From Winogradskya humida (lineage in GTDB: Bacteria; Actinomycetota; Actinomycetes; Mycobacteriales; Micromonosporaceae), in NCBI RefSeq assembly GCF_016862215.1, contig NZ_BOMN01000113.1:118469-182468 (forward strand): a stretch of 64,000 nt of DNA. Reading direction: 5' to 3'. A model generated the notes under the pieces. The model had not been told where the DNA came from. It saw only the letters and a list, made by a program, of their open reading frames with translations, and searched no databases. Position numbers and translations under genes: made by a program. The first letter of the stretch is position 1, and each line of letters starts with the position of its first letter. Shown here piece after piece: positions 26,192 through 34,925 of this stretch.

Positions 26192-27337
26192 ATGAAGATT
26201 GTCAGGAAAACCGGCATTGCTGCCGGTGCAGCCGCTTTGGTCGTGTTCGGTGTGCCCGGTCCCGCGGCGGCGATGTCCGGTGGTACGCCGGTCACCGATC
26301 CGCAGGCAGCGCGTTGGGTTGCCACCCTGGCGATTCCCGGGGACGCGCCGCTGTTGCAGCGAGCCGGATGCGGCGGGGCGCTCGTCGCGCCGGACCGGGT
26401 GCTGACCGCGGCGCACTGTGTCGACCGTACCGACCCGAGCCGGACCGAGGTCCACATCGGGGCGCGGGTGCTGTCCGCGGACCCCGGCGAGGTGCGTGGC
26501 GTCCGGGGTATCGCCGAGCTGCCCGGTTACCGCCTTCTGCCGTCCCCGGCCGGGCCTGACGAACCGGGTCTGGACAGTGCACGCAGGGACCTGGCGGTGG
26601 TGTTGCTCGACCGCCCGGTGACCGACATCGCACCCATGCGGATCGCGGTTCACCGTCCGGTGGCGGGTGCGCCGGTGCAGTTCTTTGCCCACGGTACGAC
26701 CGGGATCGCCGGACCGGACGCGTTCCGCAACGACGTCCTGCACCGTGGTGACCTGACGGTCCTCGATCGCGCCGGCTGCCACGACGCCACGCCGGCCGCG
26801 ATCGACGACCGTTCGGTGTGGTGTTCCGCGGACACCACCACCGCGGCTGTGACGGGCTGTTATCAGGACAGCGGAAGCCCGGCAGTACAGACGATCGCCG
26901 GGCTTCCGGAACTGGTGGGCGTGTTCAGTTTCGGCGGCGAGACGGCCGGCCGGTCGTGCGGCGAGCCGTCACCGCTGTACTTCGCCGACCCCACCGCGTT
27001 CCGGACGTGGATCCACCAGCCGCTGTTGCCGGCGCAGCCCTACCCCGCGAGCCGGCCGACGGTCACCGGGAGCGCCACGGGTGGCGGCCTCGTGCATTGC
27101 ACCGCGCCGTCCTGGGACCTGCGGCGAGGGCTCCCGCCGGTGACCATCGCGTACCAATGGGTGACGGTCACCGTGATCGGCCCGTTCGTGATCCCGGAGC
27201 CGATCGAAGGAGCGACAGGCCGCGACTTCACCGTCGACACGGCTTCGGCGGGCCTGTCGCTGGCCTGCCAGGTGACGGCCGGCAACGCAGGAGGGTACTC
27301 GGCCGTGTTGTCAGATCCGGTGATCACGACGCTGTGA
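26192..27337 (+). CDS. Secreted trypsin-like serine protease (S1)
   Basis: A 381-aa protein with a signal peptide (basic KIVRKTG, then hydrophobic GAAALVVFGVPGPAAA). The chymotrypsin fold shows LTAAHC (catalytic His), RRDLAVVLL (Asp) and CYQDSGSPAV, where the usual GDSGGP is QDSGSP but the nucleophile Ser is kept. Cys residues around the active site suggest disulfides. After about 285 a roughly 95-residue domain (PTVTGSATGGGLVHC, ending ITTL) looks Ig-like and may bind substrate or wall. It is probably an extracellular degradative enzyme. Confidence 0.9.
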   Translation: MKIVRKTGIAAGAAALVVFGVPGPAAAMSGGTPVTDPQAARWVATLAIPGDAPLLQRAGCGGALVAPDRVLTAAHCVDRTDPSRTEVHIGARVLSADPGEVRGVRGIAELPGYRLLPSPAGPDEPGLDSARRDLAVVLLDRPVTDIAPMRIAVHRPVAGAPVQFFAHGTTGIAGPDAFRNDVLHRGDLTVLDRAGCHDATPAAIDDRSVWCSADTTTAAVTGCYQDSGSPAVQTIAGLPELVGVFSFGGETAGRSCGEPSPLYFADPTAFRTWIHQPLLPAQPYPASRPTVTGSATGGGLVHCTAPSWDLRRGLPPVTIAYQWVTVTVIGPFVIPEPIEGATGRDFTVDTASAGLSLACQVTAGNAGGYSAVLSDPVITTL

Positions 27338-27349
27338 ACGACGCGGGGG

Positions 27350-27892
27350 TCAGGACCGCGCTGACGCCGTTGAGGTGGTGATGCCGACCGGCTGGTCCCC
27401 TGCTTCGATGACGTCGACGCATCGGTTGAGGGCGGCGACCATGTAGCGGCGCCAGAGTGGGGTGAAGGGGCCGGCGAGGATCCATCGGCGGCCGGGGAGC
27501 GGTTTGAACTCGTAGGTCCAGCGGATGAGGGTGCCGGGTCCGTCGGGGTTGACGTTGAACTCGCCGCGGATTCCGGCTGCGAGGCGGGACAGGACGTTGG
27601 TGAAGTTTGTCAGCTGGTAGGCGAAGCTGTGCCCGTCGGTGTACTCGGTGATTTGTTCGTCTGCCTGGGATCTGTCGTCGAACTGGGGGTTTCGTCGCGC
27701 GCCGGCGTGGTCCCAGGCTTCGGTCTGGTTCGCGACGCGCGTGATGCCGGGGAACGGTGCCACCGGGCGGAAGACGGTGGGCAGGTCGATGGGGACCAGG
27801 ATCCGGAACGTGTCGGCGGGTGTCCTGCGGGTGCGTTGCTGGACGGTGATGGTGACGGTCTTGTCGGCGGGGCCGATGAGAAGTTCGGTCAT
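27350..27892 (-). CDS. SRPBCC-family protein
   Basis: A 180-aa protein with the START/Bet v1-like pattern: an N-terminal strand (KTVTITVQQRTRR), an amphipathic helix near PTVFRP, and later GPGTLIRWTYEFKP leading to a long C-terminal helix (WRRYMVAALNRCVDVIE). Members bind hydrophobic ligands or act as cyclases. The ATG at 27892 lies 3 bp after the stop of the MDR reductase, so the two form an operon. Ligand unknown. Confidence 0.8.
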   Translation of the reverse strand: MTELLIGPADKTVTITVQQRTRRTPADTFRILVPIDLPTVFRPVAPFPGITRVANQTEAWDHAGARRNPQFDDRSQADEQITEYTDGHSFAYQLTNFTNVLSRLAAGIRGEFNVNPDGPGTLIRWTYEFKPLPGRRWILAGPFTPLWRRYMVAALNRCVDVIEAGDQPVGITTSTASARS

Positions 27893-27895
27893 GGT

Positions 27896-28831
27896 TCAGG
27901 CCTCCGAGGGGGCGACGAAGACGACCTTGCCCTCGATCGGGGCGGTGGCGACCTCGGCGTGCACCTGCGCGAGGTCGGCCAGCGGCACCCGCCGGGTTGC
28001 GCCGAGGTGCAGCTTGCCGGCGTCGAGCAGGGTCACCAGCCGGGTGAGCTGGTCGGCGTCGGGACGGAAGAAGAGATTGATTCCGCGTACGCCGCGAGCC
28101 TCGTCGGACGCAGCGGGCATCCAGACGGTGGTGTTGACCAGCACGCCACCGTCCCGGATGTCGCCGGACAGGGCGGCCATCTGCTCCGGGGTGATCGGGG
28201 CGAAGTTGAGCACGACGTCGACCGGCTCGGACAGCTCCGGGATCCCGGGGCCGTGGATCTCGTCGGCGCCCGCCACCTTGGCCTGCTCGGAACTGCGCGG
28301 GCCGGTTGTGGCGATCACGTACGCGCCGGCGTTCTTGGCCAGCTGCACCGCGAAGCCACCGACGACGCCGCCCGCACCGTTGATCAGCACCCGCTGGCCG
28401 GCGGTCAGCTTCGCGTGCTCGAACAGCGCCTGCCATGCCGTGAGCCCGACCAGCGGCAGTCCGGCGGCGTCCACCAGCGGGACGCTCGTGGGGGCTGCCG
28501 CCAGAATTCCGGCCGGGGCGATGACGTACTCGGCGGCCGCGCCGGGGCTGGTCAGCGGCAGGGCGCCGATCACCCGGTCACCGATGGCGAAGCCGGTCAC
28601 GTCCTCGCCGAGCGCGTCGACCGTACCCGCGATGTCGATGCCGGGGGTGTGCGGCAGCTGGATCGCGATGGGGCCCCGCATGGCACCGGCGCGGATGTTG
28701 CCCTCGACCGGGTTGAACGACGTCGCCGCCACCCGGATCCGGACCTCGCCGGCGCCGGGGACCGGCTGGTCCACGTCTTCGTAACGCAGGACCTCGGGGG
28801 CGCCGTACTCGTGGAAACGCACTGCTTTCAT
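27896..28831 (-). CDS. Zinc-independent MDR NADP-dependent oxidoreductase
   Basis: A 311-aa quinone-oxidoreductase-like protein: KAVRFHEYGAPEVLRYEDV start, PGIDIAGTVDALGEDV, and the NADP loop INGAGGVVGGFAVQLAK. The catalytic zinc ligands of alcohol dehydrogenases are absent. The ATG at 28831 follows AAGGACGAGG. The frame is open far upstream into a fused regulator remnant (see the next entry), which is not part of this protein. It forms an operon with the SRPBCC gene, so both may act on one substrate. Confidence 0.9.
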   Translation of the reverse strand: MKAVRFHEYGAPEVLRYEDVDQPVPGAGEVRIRVAATSFNPVEGNIRAGAMRGPIAIQLPHTPGIDIAGTVDALGEDVTGFAIGDRVIGALPLTSPGAAAEYVIAPAGILAAAPTSVPLVDAAGLPLVGLTAWQALFEHAKLTAGQRVLINGAGGVVGGFAVQLAKNAGAYVIATTGPRSSEQAKVAGADEIHGPGIPELSEPVDVVLNFAPITPEQMAALSGDIRDGGVLVNTTVWMPAASDEARGVRGINLFFRPDADQLTRLVTLLDAGKLHLGATRRVPLADLAQVHAEVATAPIEGKVVFVAPSEA

Positions 28832-28897
28832 GATGATCCTCGTCCTTCTGATATTGATATGGTGCGACGGTGACAGTCGGCAGTCGGGGTCACTTCC

Positions 28898-29362
28898 GGC
28901 CGCCAGGGCACGCAGCTTCGCGTGGCTGACGGAGCCGGGCACAGCGGTGAAGAACAGCAGCATCTGGCGCTCCGCCGGGTAGAGCAACTGGTGGCGGTAC
29001 AGCTCCAACTCGCCCAGGGCGACGTGCCGATAGCGCCTCGGGTGGCGCCGAACAGGGACACCCACCTCGACGAGAAAACGCTTACGCGCTGACGGGTCGC
29101 TCAACCAGCGATCGACCAGAAAGTGCGATGATCCGCCGGTACGGGTGTAATCCCCGAACAAAGCGATCGCCGGACGGGTCTGTAGCAACACCTCGCCGAA
29201 CCGGGAGAACACCGTCGCCGGATACTGCGGCAGGTGCTCGACGACGAGTTCCAGGACCGGGCTGATCCGGTGACGTGTCGCCACCTCCTGGCGTACCTGG
29301 AAGAAGTGCTCCAGTATTTCCCGATCCACATTGCTCACCACCTCCCCGGTTCGACCACTCAA
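28898..29362 (-). pseudogene. Remnant of an MmyB-type regulator
   Basis: The frame reads YPATVFSRFGEVLLQTRPAI, ALFGDYTRTGG, then jumps to RRYRHVALGELELYRHQLL and AKLRALA. These align with parts of the ligand-binding domain of the intact XRE protein next door (PAIVFSRFGEALLQ, KALFGDYTR, KRYRHPEVGELELYSR). The HTH and an internal stretch of about 50 residues are missing. It is in frame with the MDR gene without a stop. It looks like a decayed paralogue that once regulated the reductase. Confidence 0.65.
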
Positions 29363-29443
29363 GCGTGGCGCAGAACGGGAGGCGGGTGAATGTTCTGGTC
29401 ATCCACGGTACGACAGACCATGGATACGAGCGTCAGGCTCGGG

Positions 29444-30259
29444 CTACGCGATCAGCCGCCGGAGTTTCGCCTCACTCGGTGATCCGGGTTCGGCCATGAA
29501 GACCAGCAGATCCTGGCCCTCGTCGGGATCGACCAGGCGCCGGCTGTACAACTCCAACTCGCCCACTTCCGGGTGACGGTAGCGTTTCAGGTCGTGGTGA
29601 TGGGTGACGTCCACCTCGTGCCGCCGCCACACCTCGGCGAACTCGGGACTGACCGCCAGCAGGGCATCGACGATCTCCCCGGCGGCGCCCGCGGGATCGG
29701 TCGTGTACGCCGCCCGCAGGTCCACGGTGAAGACGCGGCCGCGTACGTCATGGTCCTCGGGCGGATAGATGGCCCGCTGGGCCGGGTCGGTGAACCAGCG
29801 ATAAACCAGATAGCGCGACAGGCCCTCGAAACGGGTGTAGTCACCGAACAGCGCCTTCGCCGCCGGGGTCTGCAGCAACGCCTCACCGAACCGGGAGAAC
29901 ACGATCGCGGGCGTGTCCGAGAGCTCCTCCGCGATGGTCCTGATGGCCAGACTGACCCGGTCGTCCGGCGGGGTACGCCGCGGAGCCGCGTGCCCGCCGA
30001 GGGCGAACAGGTGCTCGCGTTCGCTCGGGCTCAGCCGCAACGCCCCGGCCACCGCGGCCAGCATCTGCTCGGACGGCATCGGGCCGCGCTTCTGCTCGAG
30101 CCTGCTGTAGTAGTCGGCCGACATGCCGGCCAGCACCGCGACTTCTTCGCGCCGCAGGCCACCGGTACGACGGCGGGCGCCCCGGGGCAGCCCCACCTCC
30201 TCCGGCTGCAGCGCTTCGCGGCGGGCCCGGAGAAAGTCCGCCAGCAACGCGCGGTCCAT
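29444..30259 (-). CDS. XRE/MmyB-type transcriptional regulator
   Basis: A 271-aa protein. HTH at about 30-60 (GGLRREEVAVLAGMSADYYSR, then LEQKRG), followed by SEQMLAAVAGALRLSPSERE and an MmyB-like domain that in relatives binds a lipid or small molecule (IVFSRFGEALL, YLVYRWFTDP, LKRYRHPEVGELEL, DLLVFMAEPGS). Ribosome site GGGGGAGGG precedes the ATG at 30259. It is probably the surviving regulator of the reductase-SRPBCC operon downstream; paralogy with the remnant supports this. Confidence 0.9.
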   Translation of the reverse strand: MDRALLADFLRARREALQPEEVGLPRGARRRTGGLRREEVAVLAGMSADYYSRLEQKRGPMPSEQMLAAVAGALRLSPSEREHLFALGGHAAPRRTPPDDRVSLAIRTIAEELSDTPAIVFSRFGEALLQTPAAKALFGDYTRFEGLSRYLVYRWFTDPAQRAIYPPEDHDVRGRVFTVDLRAAYTTDPAGAAGEIVDALLAVSPEFAEVWRRHEVDVTHHHDLKRYRHPEVGELELYSRRLVDPDEGQDLLVFMAEPGSPSEAKLRRLIA

Positions 30260-30417
30260 CGCCCTCCCCCGCCTCAGCCGACCTGGTCGCGCCGGAACAC
30301 CGCACTCGGGCCCGGCGCCGCTTCACTCACCCCGTGATCGTACCTGCTTTGAATTCGAAGCTATTCACACAGCACACGCCGTCCTCTGCGCGGAACGCAT
30401 GGCGCTTGACGTGGCTA

Positions 30418-30432
30418 CTTGCATTTTGCAAG
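30418..30432. promoter_or_regulatory. Operator-like palindrome CTTGCATTTTGCAAG
   Basis: A 6-bp inverted repeat (CTTGCA/TGCAAG) with a 3-nt centre lies just after a -35-like TTGACG (30406-30411) and just before the VOC gene. Spacer-type A/T-rich palindromes of this kind are typical HxlR operators, and an HxlR gene is the second gene of this operon. Confidence 0.5.
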
Positions 30433-30442
30433 CATGGTCGTC

Positions 30443-30847
30443 ATGAGCCTCTTCATCACCTGCCCGGTCGAGAGCGTCGAGCGCGCAACGGCCTTCTACA
30501 CGGCCCTCGGCTGGACCCTCAACGCCGAGATGTCCGACCACAACGTGTCGTGCTTCGCGATCGCGCCCGAGCAGTACGTCATGCTCGGCAGCCGGGAGAT
30601 GTACGCGAGCGTCGGCGGAGTCGAAGAGTTGATCGGCGGACCTCAGACGCCCTCGAAGGTCACGGTCTCGTTCGACCTGGGCAGCCGCGAGGCGGTCGAC
30701 GAGCTCGTCGACCGCGCCGGCGCCGCCGGCGGGCGAATTGGCGACACCGACGACTACCCCTTCATGTACCAGCGCCAATTCGACGACCCCGACGGCTACC
30801 ACTACTCACCGTTCTGGATGAAGGCGGACGCCGATCCGGCCGCGTGA
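30443..30847 (+). CDS. VOC (glyoxalase-like) family protein
   Basis: About 134 aa in a single beta-alpha-beta-beta-beta module pair: LFITCPVESVERATAFYTAL, then a YVMLGSREMY strand, and the C-terminal FMYQRQFDDPDGYHYSPFW, the typical metal-dependent half of the vicinal-oxygen-chelate fold. I use the ATG at 30443; one at 30434 is also possible, and neither has a clear ribosome site. Its stop overlaps the HxlR start as GTGA, so both are co-expressed. Substrate unknown. Confidence 0.85.
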   Translation: MSLFITCPVESVERATAFYTALGWTLNAEMSDHNVSCFAIAPEQYVMLGSREMYASVGGVEELIGGPQTPSKVTVSFDLGSREAVDELVDRAGAAGGRIGDTDDYPFMYQRQFDDPDGYHYSPFWMKADADPAA

Positions 30848-31125
30848 GCGACCTAGCCGCGGCCCTCGACATCGTCGGAGCACGGTGGGCCCTGCTCATC
30901 GTGGAACGTCTGCTCGACGGGCCACAACGCTACGGCGATCTGCAGCGCGACCTCGGCGTGCCGACGAACATGCTCGCGACACGCCTGCGTGAGCTCGAAG
31001 CGGCCGGCGTGCTGTTCCGCCTGCCGCTTCGACACAACACCCGGGCCTATGCGCTGACCGATCGCGGGCTCGCCTTGCGCGAGGCGATCGTCGCACTCGG
31101 CACCTGGGGCAAGAACGACGCCTAG
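30844..31125 (+). CDS. HxlR-family transcriptional regulator
   Basis: A 93-aa winged helix with the family signature: LDIVGARWALLIVERLLDG, RYGDLQRDLGVPTNMLATRLRELEAAGV, then YALTDRGLALREAI. The GTG at 30844 overlaps the VOC stop (GTGA). The short palindrome at 30418 is its likely operator, giving autoregulation. The usual N-terminal CxxE-type Cys is absent. Confidence 0.9.
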   Translation: MSDLAAALDIVGARWALLIVERLLDGPQRYGDLQRDLGVPTNMLATRLRELEAAGVLFRLPLRHNTRAYALTDRGLALREAIVALGTWGKNDA

Positions 31126-31127
31126 GT

Positions 31128-31928
31128 TTATTCGGTCTTGCGGCCCAGCCAGGAAAGGCACGCCTCGGCAACCCCGCGCCAGCCCGCGTCGATGGTCAGG
31201 CTGTGGCCGCGGTCGGGGAATTCGAGGAGTTCGGTGACGGCGGTGGAGTCGCGGTACTGCTTGAATGTTGCCTTCGTGACGGCTTCGGGGACGGTGTGGT
31301 CGCGGCCGCCCATGACGAGAAGCAGAGGTCCTCGGTCGTTGTTGCCGGTTTCGACCGCGGCCGGGGAATGGGCGGAGAAGTTCGCGGCGGCGGCCTCGAA
31401 CAGCGGCTTACCGGGGGCGGGGATGACCCATTGCTCGTACAGGGCGTCGGATTCGTCGGGGGTGAGGGCGTTGCCGAAGGCGTACCTGAATTGGTCGGCG
31501 GTGAGGGAGACGGCCCGGTGGCGGTTCGCGGGGTTCTTGAAGACCGGCAGGGTCGCGCGCAGGGCGGACAACGGCAGTGGCAGGACGCCTTTGATCTGGG
31601 CGGCGTCGATGCCGATCGCGGCTGCGGCGCGGTTCTCCCCCAGCAGTTTCTCGGCGATCATGCCGCCGAAGGAGTGTCCGATGAGGATCGGCGGTTGTGG
31701 CAGGGTTTCGATGATGGCCGCGTAATGTTTCGTGACGTCGTCGATGCCGTGGTCGGCGATGCTCTCGGGGTTGTCGCGGGCGCCTTTGACGGTGTCGGGG
31801 ATGCCGGGCCAGCCCGGCGCGATCGGGGCGTAGCCCGCCGATTCGAACAGGTCGATCCAGGGCTGCCAGGACGTGGCGTGCAGCCAGAGACCATGGATGA
31901 AGACAACCGGTTGGCGCGTGTCGGTCAT
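31128..31928 (-). CDS. Alpha/beta hydrolase
   Basis: A 266-aa protein: HGLWLHATSWQ oxyanion strand, nucleophile GHSFGG (about 92-97), Asp in MGGRDHTVP and His in DRGHSLTI. Converges with the HxlR gene (stops 2 bp apart). No signal peptide, so cytosolic. The lid region is helical. Substrate unknown; perhaps a non-haem chloroperoxidase-like or lipolytic enzyme. Confidence 0.9.
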   Translation of the reverse strand: MTDTRQPVVFIHGLWLHATSWQPWIDLFESAGYAPIAPGWPGIPDTVKGARDNPESIADHGIDDVTKHYAAIIETLPQPPILIGHSFGGMIAEKLLGENRAAAAIGIDAAQIKGVLPLPLSALRATLPVFKNPANRHRAVSLTADQFRYAFGNALTPDESDALYEQWVIPAPGKPLFEAAAANFSAHSPAAVETGNNDRGPLLLVMGGRDHTVPEAVTKATFKQYRDSTAVTELLEFPDRGHSLTIDAGWRGVAEACLSWLGRKTE

Positions 31929-32009
31929 GACGAGAGCCTTTCGGTACGCGTAAATGCGGTCCCGTCACACCATCCTCGCCCCGCGAACCCACTCGCGTCG
32001 GTCGATCGG

Positions 32010-32549
32010 TTACGTCTTGGCGGACAGCCACGTGTGTGCGGCTTTGACCAGCGTCTCGTGGGGAACGTGGTCGAACGCGCTCAGTTTGAGGAAATGCTGA
32101 GCGATCGTGAGGCCGAGGATGCTGCTCACGGCCAGCAGTGCGCGCACCTGAGCATCGTCGCCCTCGAAGGACTGCGTGAGGTTGTCGACGCGTTCGTCGA
32201 GGAATGCGCGAACGGACGCTTCGGCTTCGGGTGAGGTGAGCATCGAGCGGACGAGGGCGCGCGTTTCGGGGGGCAGTTCTCCCAGGCGTACATCAAGAAC
32301 GTCCATGAGGTGGTCATTTGCGCCTTGGGGGTTGTCCTTGGGGAGTTGGACGGCGATGGCGAAAAGGTCGGCTTTCGTGCCGTAGTGCTGCATGACGAGC
32401 GACGCGTGGACGCCGGCGCGCTCGGCGATCGCGCGCACCGTCGTGCCTTTGTAGCCGTGGGTCGCGAACTCCTCCTGGGCCGCTTCCAGAATTCGCTGGG
32501 CCGTCCGGGCGCGTTTGGCGTCTCTCGTGGTGCCGGTCACAGCGCTCAC
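32010..32549 (-). CDS. TetR-family regulator
   Basis: About 179 aa. N-terminal HTH: ARTAQRILEAAQEEFATHGY, KGTTVRAIAERAGV and SLVMQHYGTKADLF. The C-terminal half is a helical TetR ligand domain ending THTWLSAKT-like. I use the GTG at 32549; an ATG at 32558 would overlap a repeated operator-like sequence. It is divergent from the amidohydrolase (66 bp apart), its likely target. Confidence 0.9.
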   Translation of the reverse strand: MSAVTGTTRDAKRARTAQRILEAAQEEFATHGYKGTTVRAIAERAGVHASLVMQHYGTKADLFAIAVQLPKDNPQGANDHLMDVLDVRLGELPPETRALVRSMLTSPEAEASVRAFLDERVDNLTQSFEGDDAQVRALLAVSSILGLTIAQHFLKLSAFDHVPHETLVKAAHTWLSAKT

Positions 32550-32557
32550 TCTACACA

Positions 32558-32601
32558 TGTTTAGCGAACCTGCTACGGTTCACTCGACAAGTGTTTAGCG
32601 A
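32558..32601. promoter_or_regulatory. Operator region between TetR and amidohydrolase
   Basis: The decamer TGTTTAGCGA occurs as a direct repeat at 32558 and 32592. Between them is the inverted repeat GAACC-TGCTAC-GGTTC (32566-32581). Both kinds of site lie in the short divergent promoter and are likely targets of the TetR protein. Confidence 0.5.
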
Positions 32602-32614
32602 GATGGGACGAACC

Positions 32615-33595
32615 ATGGCTTTGATCGGTATCGAGGAGCACTGGACCACCCCCGGGCTGGCGGCGGCCCTCAAGGCGCTGCCCGCGGGGCGTCGCGACGA
32701 CAGCCTCGCGTTCAACGAGATCGGCGACCACCTGACCCGGCTGGAGGACATCGGCGACGCCCGGATCGCCCAGATGGATTCCCAGGGCATCGACCTGGCG
32801 ATCCTGTCGCTAGCCCCGCCGGCAACCGGGCCGCTCGACCCCGCGGACGCCGTACCCCTGAGCCGCGATCTCAATGATCTTGCCGCGGCAGCGGTCAGCA
32901 AACACCCGACGCGGTTCCGGGCCTTCGCCACCCTGCCGATGGCCGAACCGTCCGCCGTCGCCGCCGAGCTCGAACGCACCGCGGCGCTGGGCTTCGTCGG
33001 CGCCATGGTCTACGGCCGCACGGGCGAGGTCCCGCTCGACGACGCCCGCTACGACGACCTGTTCGCCACCGCGGCCGCGCTCGGCAAGCCGCTGTTCATC
33101 CACCCGCAGATCCCCTCCCCCGCGATCCGCGACGCTGCCTACAGCGGCTTCGACCCGATGACCGAGCTCGCCCTCGCGACGTTCAGCTGGGGCTGGCACA
33201 TCGAGGCCGCCCTCGCCGCGCTACGCCTCATCGCCCGCGGCACCTTCGACCGGCACCCCGACCTGCAGATCATTCTCGGTCACTGGGGCGAACTCCTGCC
33301 ATTCTGGAGCGACCGCACCAACAGCCTGACCCGGATCACCGGCCTCCAGCGCAAAGCCTCGGAATACGTACGCTCGAACTTCCACATCACCAGCTCGGGA
33401 ATGCTGAGCCCCGCACTGCTGCAGCACACCCTCGAAATCACCACGATCGACCGGCTGATCTTCTCCACCGACTACCCGTTCCAGCAGCCGACCCAGCCGG
33501 AGATCCGCGACTTCCTCACCGCATTCGCCAGCGACGAGGACCGCGAGAAATTCACCGCCGGCAACGCCCGCAAACTGTTCGGCCTCAGCGCCTGA
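32615..33595 (+). CDS. Amidohydrolase-2 family metal-dependent hydrolase/decarboxylase
   Basis: About 326 aa, TIM-barrel amidohydrolase related to gamma-resorcylate and ACMS decarboxylases. Visible motifs: IEEHW at the N-terminus (the family's ExH), FIHPQIP (His of the barrel), ILGHWGELLPFW, and FSTDYPFQQP (metal Asp). Acts on an aromatic or small carboxylate, unknown here. ATG at 32615 follows GGGACG. TetR control is likely from the divergent layout. Confidence 0.9.
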   Translation: MALIGIEEHWTTPGLAAALKALPAGRRDDSLAFNEIGDHLTRLEDIGDARIAQMDSQGIDLAILSLAPPATGPLDPADAVPLSRDLNDLAAAAVSKHPTRFRAFATLPMAEPSAVAAELERTAALGFVGAMVYGRTGEVPLDDARYDDLFATAAALGKPLFIHPQIPSPAIRDAAYSGFDPMTELALATFSWGWHIEAALAALRLIARGTFDRHPDLQIILGHWGELLPFWSDRTNSLTRITGLQRKASEYVRSNFHITSSGMLSPALLQHTLEITTIDRLIFSTDYPFQQPTQPEIRDFLTAFASDEDREKFTAGNARKLFGLSA

Positions 33596-33918
33596 TCATT
33601 GCCGCACCACTGCCGGTGGGCGCGCCACGTTCGGTATTAGATCCTGGTCACCATGTGCCGCTGCTTGCGCGCCATCGCCCGCACCAACACTCCCGCGCGA
33701 GTCCCGGCGGATCGCCGCGCCAACACCCCGAGCCCGAGCCTGAGAGCGAGACGTTCATCGAAGCTGTCGCGGGCGTTCTTGTCAGATGGTCATGCCACAA
33801 TCCCGCCCATGATTCAGATCGTCACCGGAGGGTTGATCCACGAAGATCACATCCTGCTCGCCCGCGGGGTGCCCACGCCTGAACTACAGCGGCGCCGCGA
33901 CAACTGCCTACGCCGGAG
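33596..33918. other. Short region with a NUDIX fragment
   Basis: About 320 bases between the amidohydrolase and the GNAT genes. Apart from the truncated NUDIX start at 33809 nothing convincing is seen; the frames at 33616-33808 are Arg/Pro-rich and not protein-like. Confidence 0.5.
33809..33871 (+). pseudogene. NUDIX hydrolase N-terminal fragment
   Basis: IQIVTGGLIHEDHILLARG is the typical first strand pair of a NUDIX protein. After about 20 residues the sequence diverges, and no NUDIX box (GxxxxxExxxxxxxREUxEExGU) follows before the convergent GNAT gene. The remainder was probably deleted. Confidence 0.45.
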
Positions 33919-34695
33919 TCACGGCCTGGTGGGTGTCCAGTCCTCGGCGAGGATGGCGTAGCCGAGCGAGTCGAGCCACTGGCCGCTGCGGTGCAGGGAG
34001 TCGCGGACGCCGTGCTGTTCCCGGCGCATGCCGAGGCGTTCCATCAACCGCCAGGAGCCCTCGTTGTCGTAGAAGCAGACAGCTACGATCCGCCGGACGC
34101 CGAGATCCTCGAAGCAGTAGCGGATCAGCTCGCCGGCTGCCTCGGCGGCGTATCCCCGGCCGGTGTGGGCGGGATCGAGCACCCAGCCGAGTTCCACCTG
34201 CGTACCGGTCGCCTGCCCGGCCACCTCCTGCTGCGACCACGCGTCCTCCCGGCGCAGCATCAGGTCGCCGATGATCGTGTTGTCGAGCTCGATGACGGCC
34301 GTGGTCGCGAGGCGTGCGGGGGCGCTGAACACGGTGCGCCAGTCGTCGAAGCCGGCCGGGCGCGACGTCAGCCATTCGGTGACCCCGTCAAGCCGGCGGA
34401 AGCTCCAGGTCGCCTCGGCGTCTTCGGCCTTCGCCTGTCGTATGGTCAGCCGGTCGGTGTGCAGCGGGCGGTCGAGCACCGGCGACGGCACCGGTTCGAT
34501 CACCCGCAGGCTCAGCAGGGTGGCTCCGATGCCGCTCAGCGCGGCCAGGACGCCGTACAGCTCGGCCTGGTCGGTGATCGGCCCGGTGAGGATGCTGGTG
34601 CCGTCGTCGTTGCGGGCGATGCCGAGCCCGCGGAGCCGGTCGGCCCCGTGGTCGTCGAGGTGGCCGTCGACGGTTATCGCGTAGGTGGTGCTCAT
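33919..34695 (-). CDS. GNAT acetyltransferase with an extra N-terminal domain
   Basis: A 258-aa protein. Residues about 75-235 are RimJ/RimL-type GNAT: LHTDRLTIRQAKAEDAEATW, VELGWVLDPAHTGRGYAAEAA (acetyl-CoA loop with GRGYA) and NEGSWRLMERLGMRRE. The first 65 residues (YAITVDGHLDDHGADRLRG, ILTGPITDQAELYGVLAALSGIGATLLSL) form a small separate domain, also seen alone as a ligand- or subunit-binding module. It probably acetylates a small molecule or protein N-terminus. Confidence 0.88.
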   Translation of the reverse strand: MSTTYAITVDGHLDDHGADRLRGLGIARNDDGTSILTGPITDQAELYGVLAALSGIGATLLSLRVIEPVPSPVLDRPLHTDRLTIRQAKAEDAEATWSFRRLDGVTEWLTSRPAGFDDWRTVFSAPARLATTAVIELDNTIIGDLMLRREDAWSQQEVAGQATGTQVELGWVLDPAHTGRGYAAEAAGELIRYCFEDLGVRRIVAVCFYDNEGSWRLMERLGMRREQHGVRDSLHRSGQWLDSLGYAILAEDWTPTRP

Positions 34696-34925
34696 CAGGC
34701 GGTCCCTTCGATCAGCGGTGCGTCGGCGGATTGTATGACCTGGTCAACGGCAAAATGTTTGCGGGATCGATCCCGCGCCCACTCTTTATGACCGCCGTCT
34801 TGGGGAGGCCATTCATGCGGCGCTCGTCGGTCCACGTCCAGGTCTACGGGTTTGCGGGCGATGGCCAGGCCGAGGCTGCTGCCGCCGTTCAGGACCCGGT
34901 GGCCCGGTCCGCAGCAGAGCGGCGC

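Noticed and set aside
25163..26782. 539-codon open frame on the minus strand
   Set aside because: Antisense to the beta-propeller and protease genes; composition reflects GC-rich codon structure of the other strand.
34696..34925. Frames between the GNAT and kinase genes
   Set aside because: The frame starting near 34731 continues antisense into the kinase tail and has no protein-like pattern.
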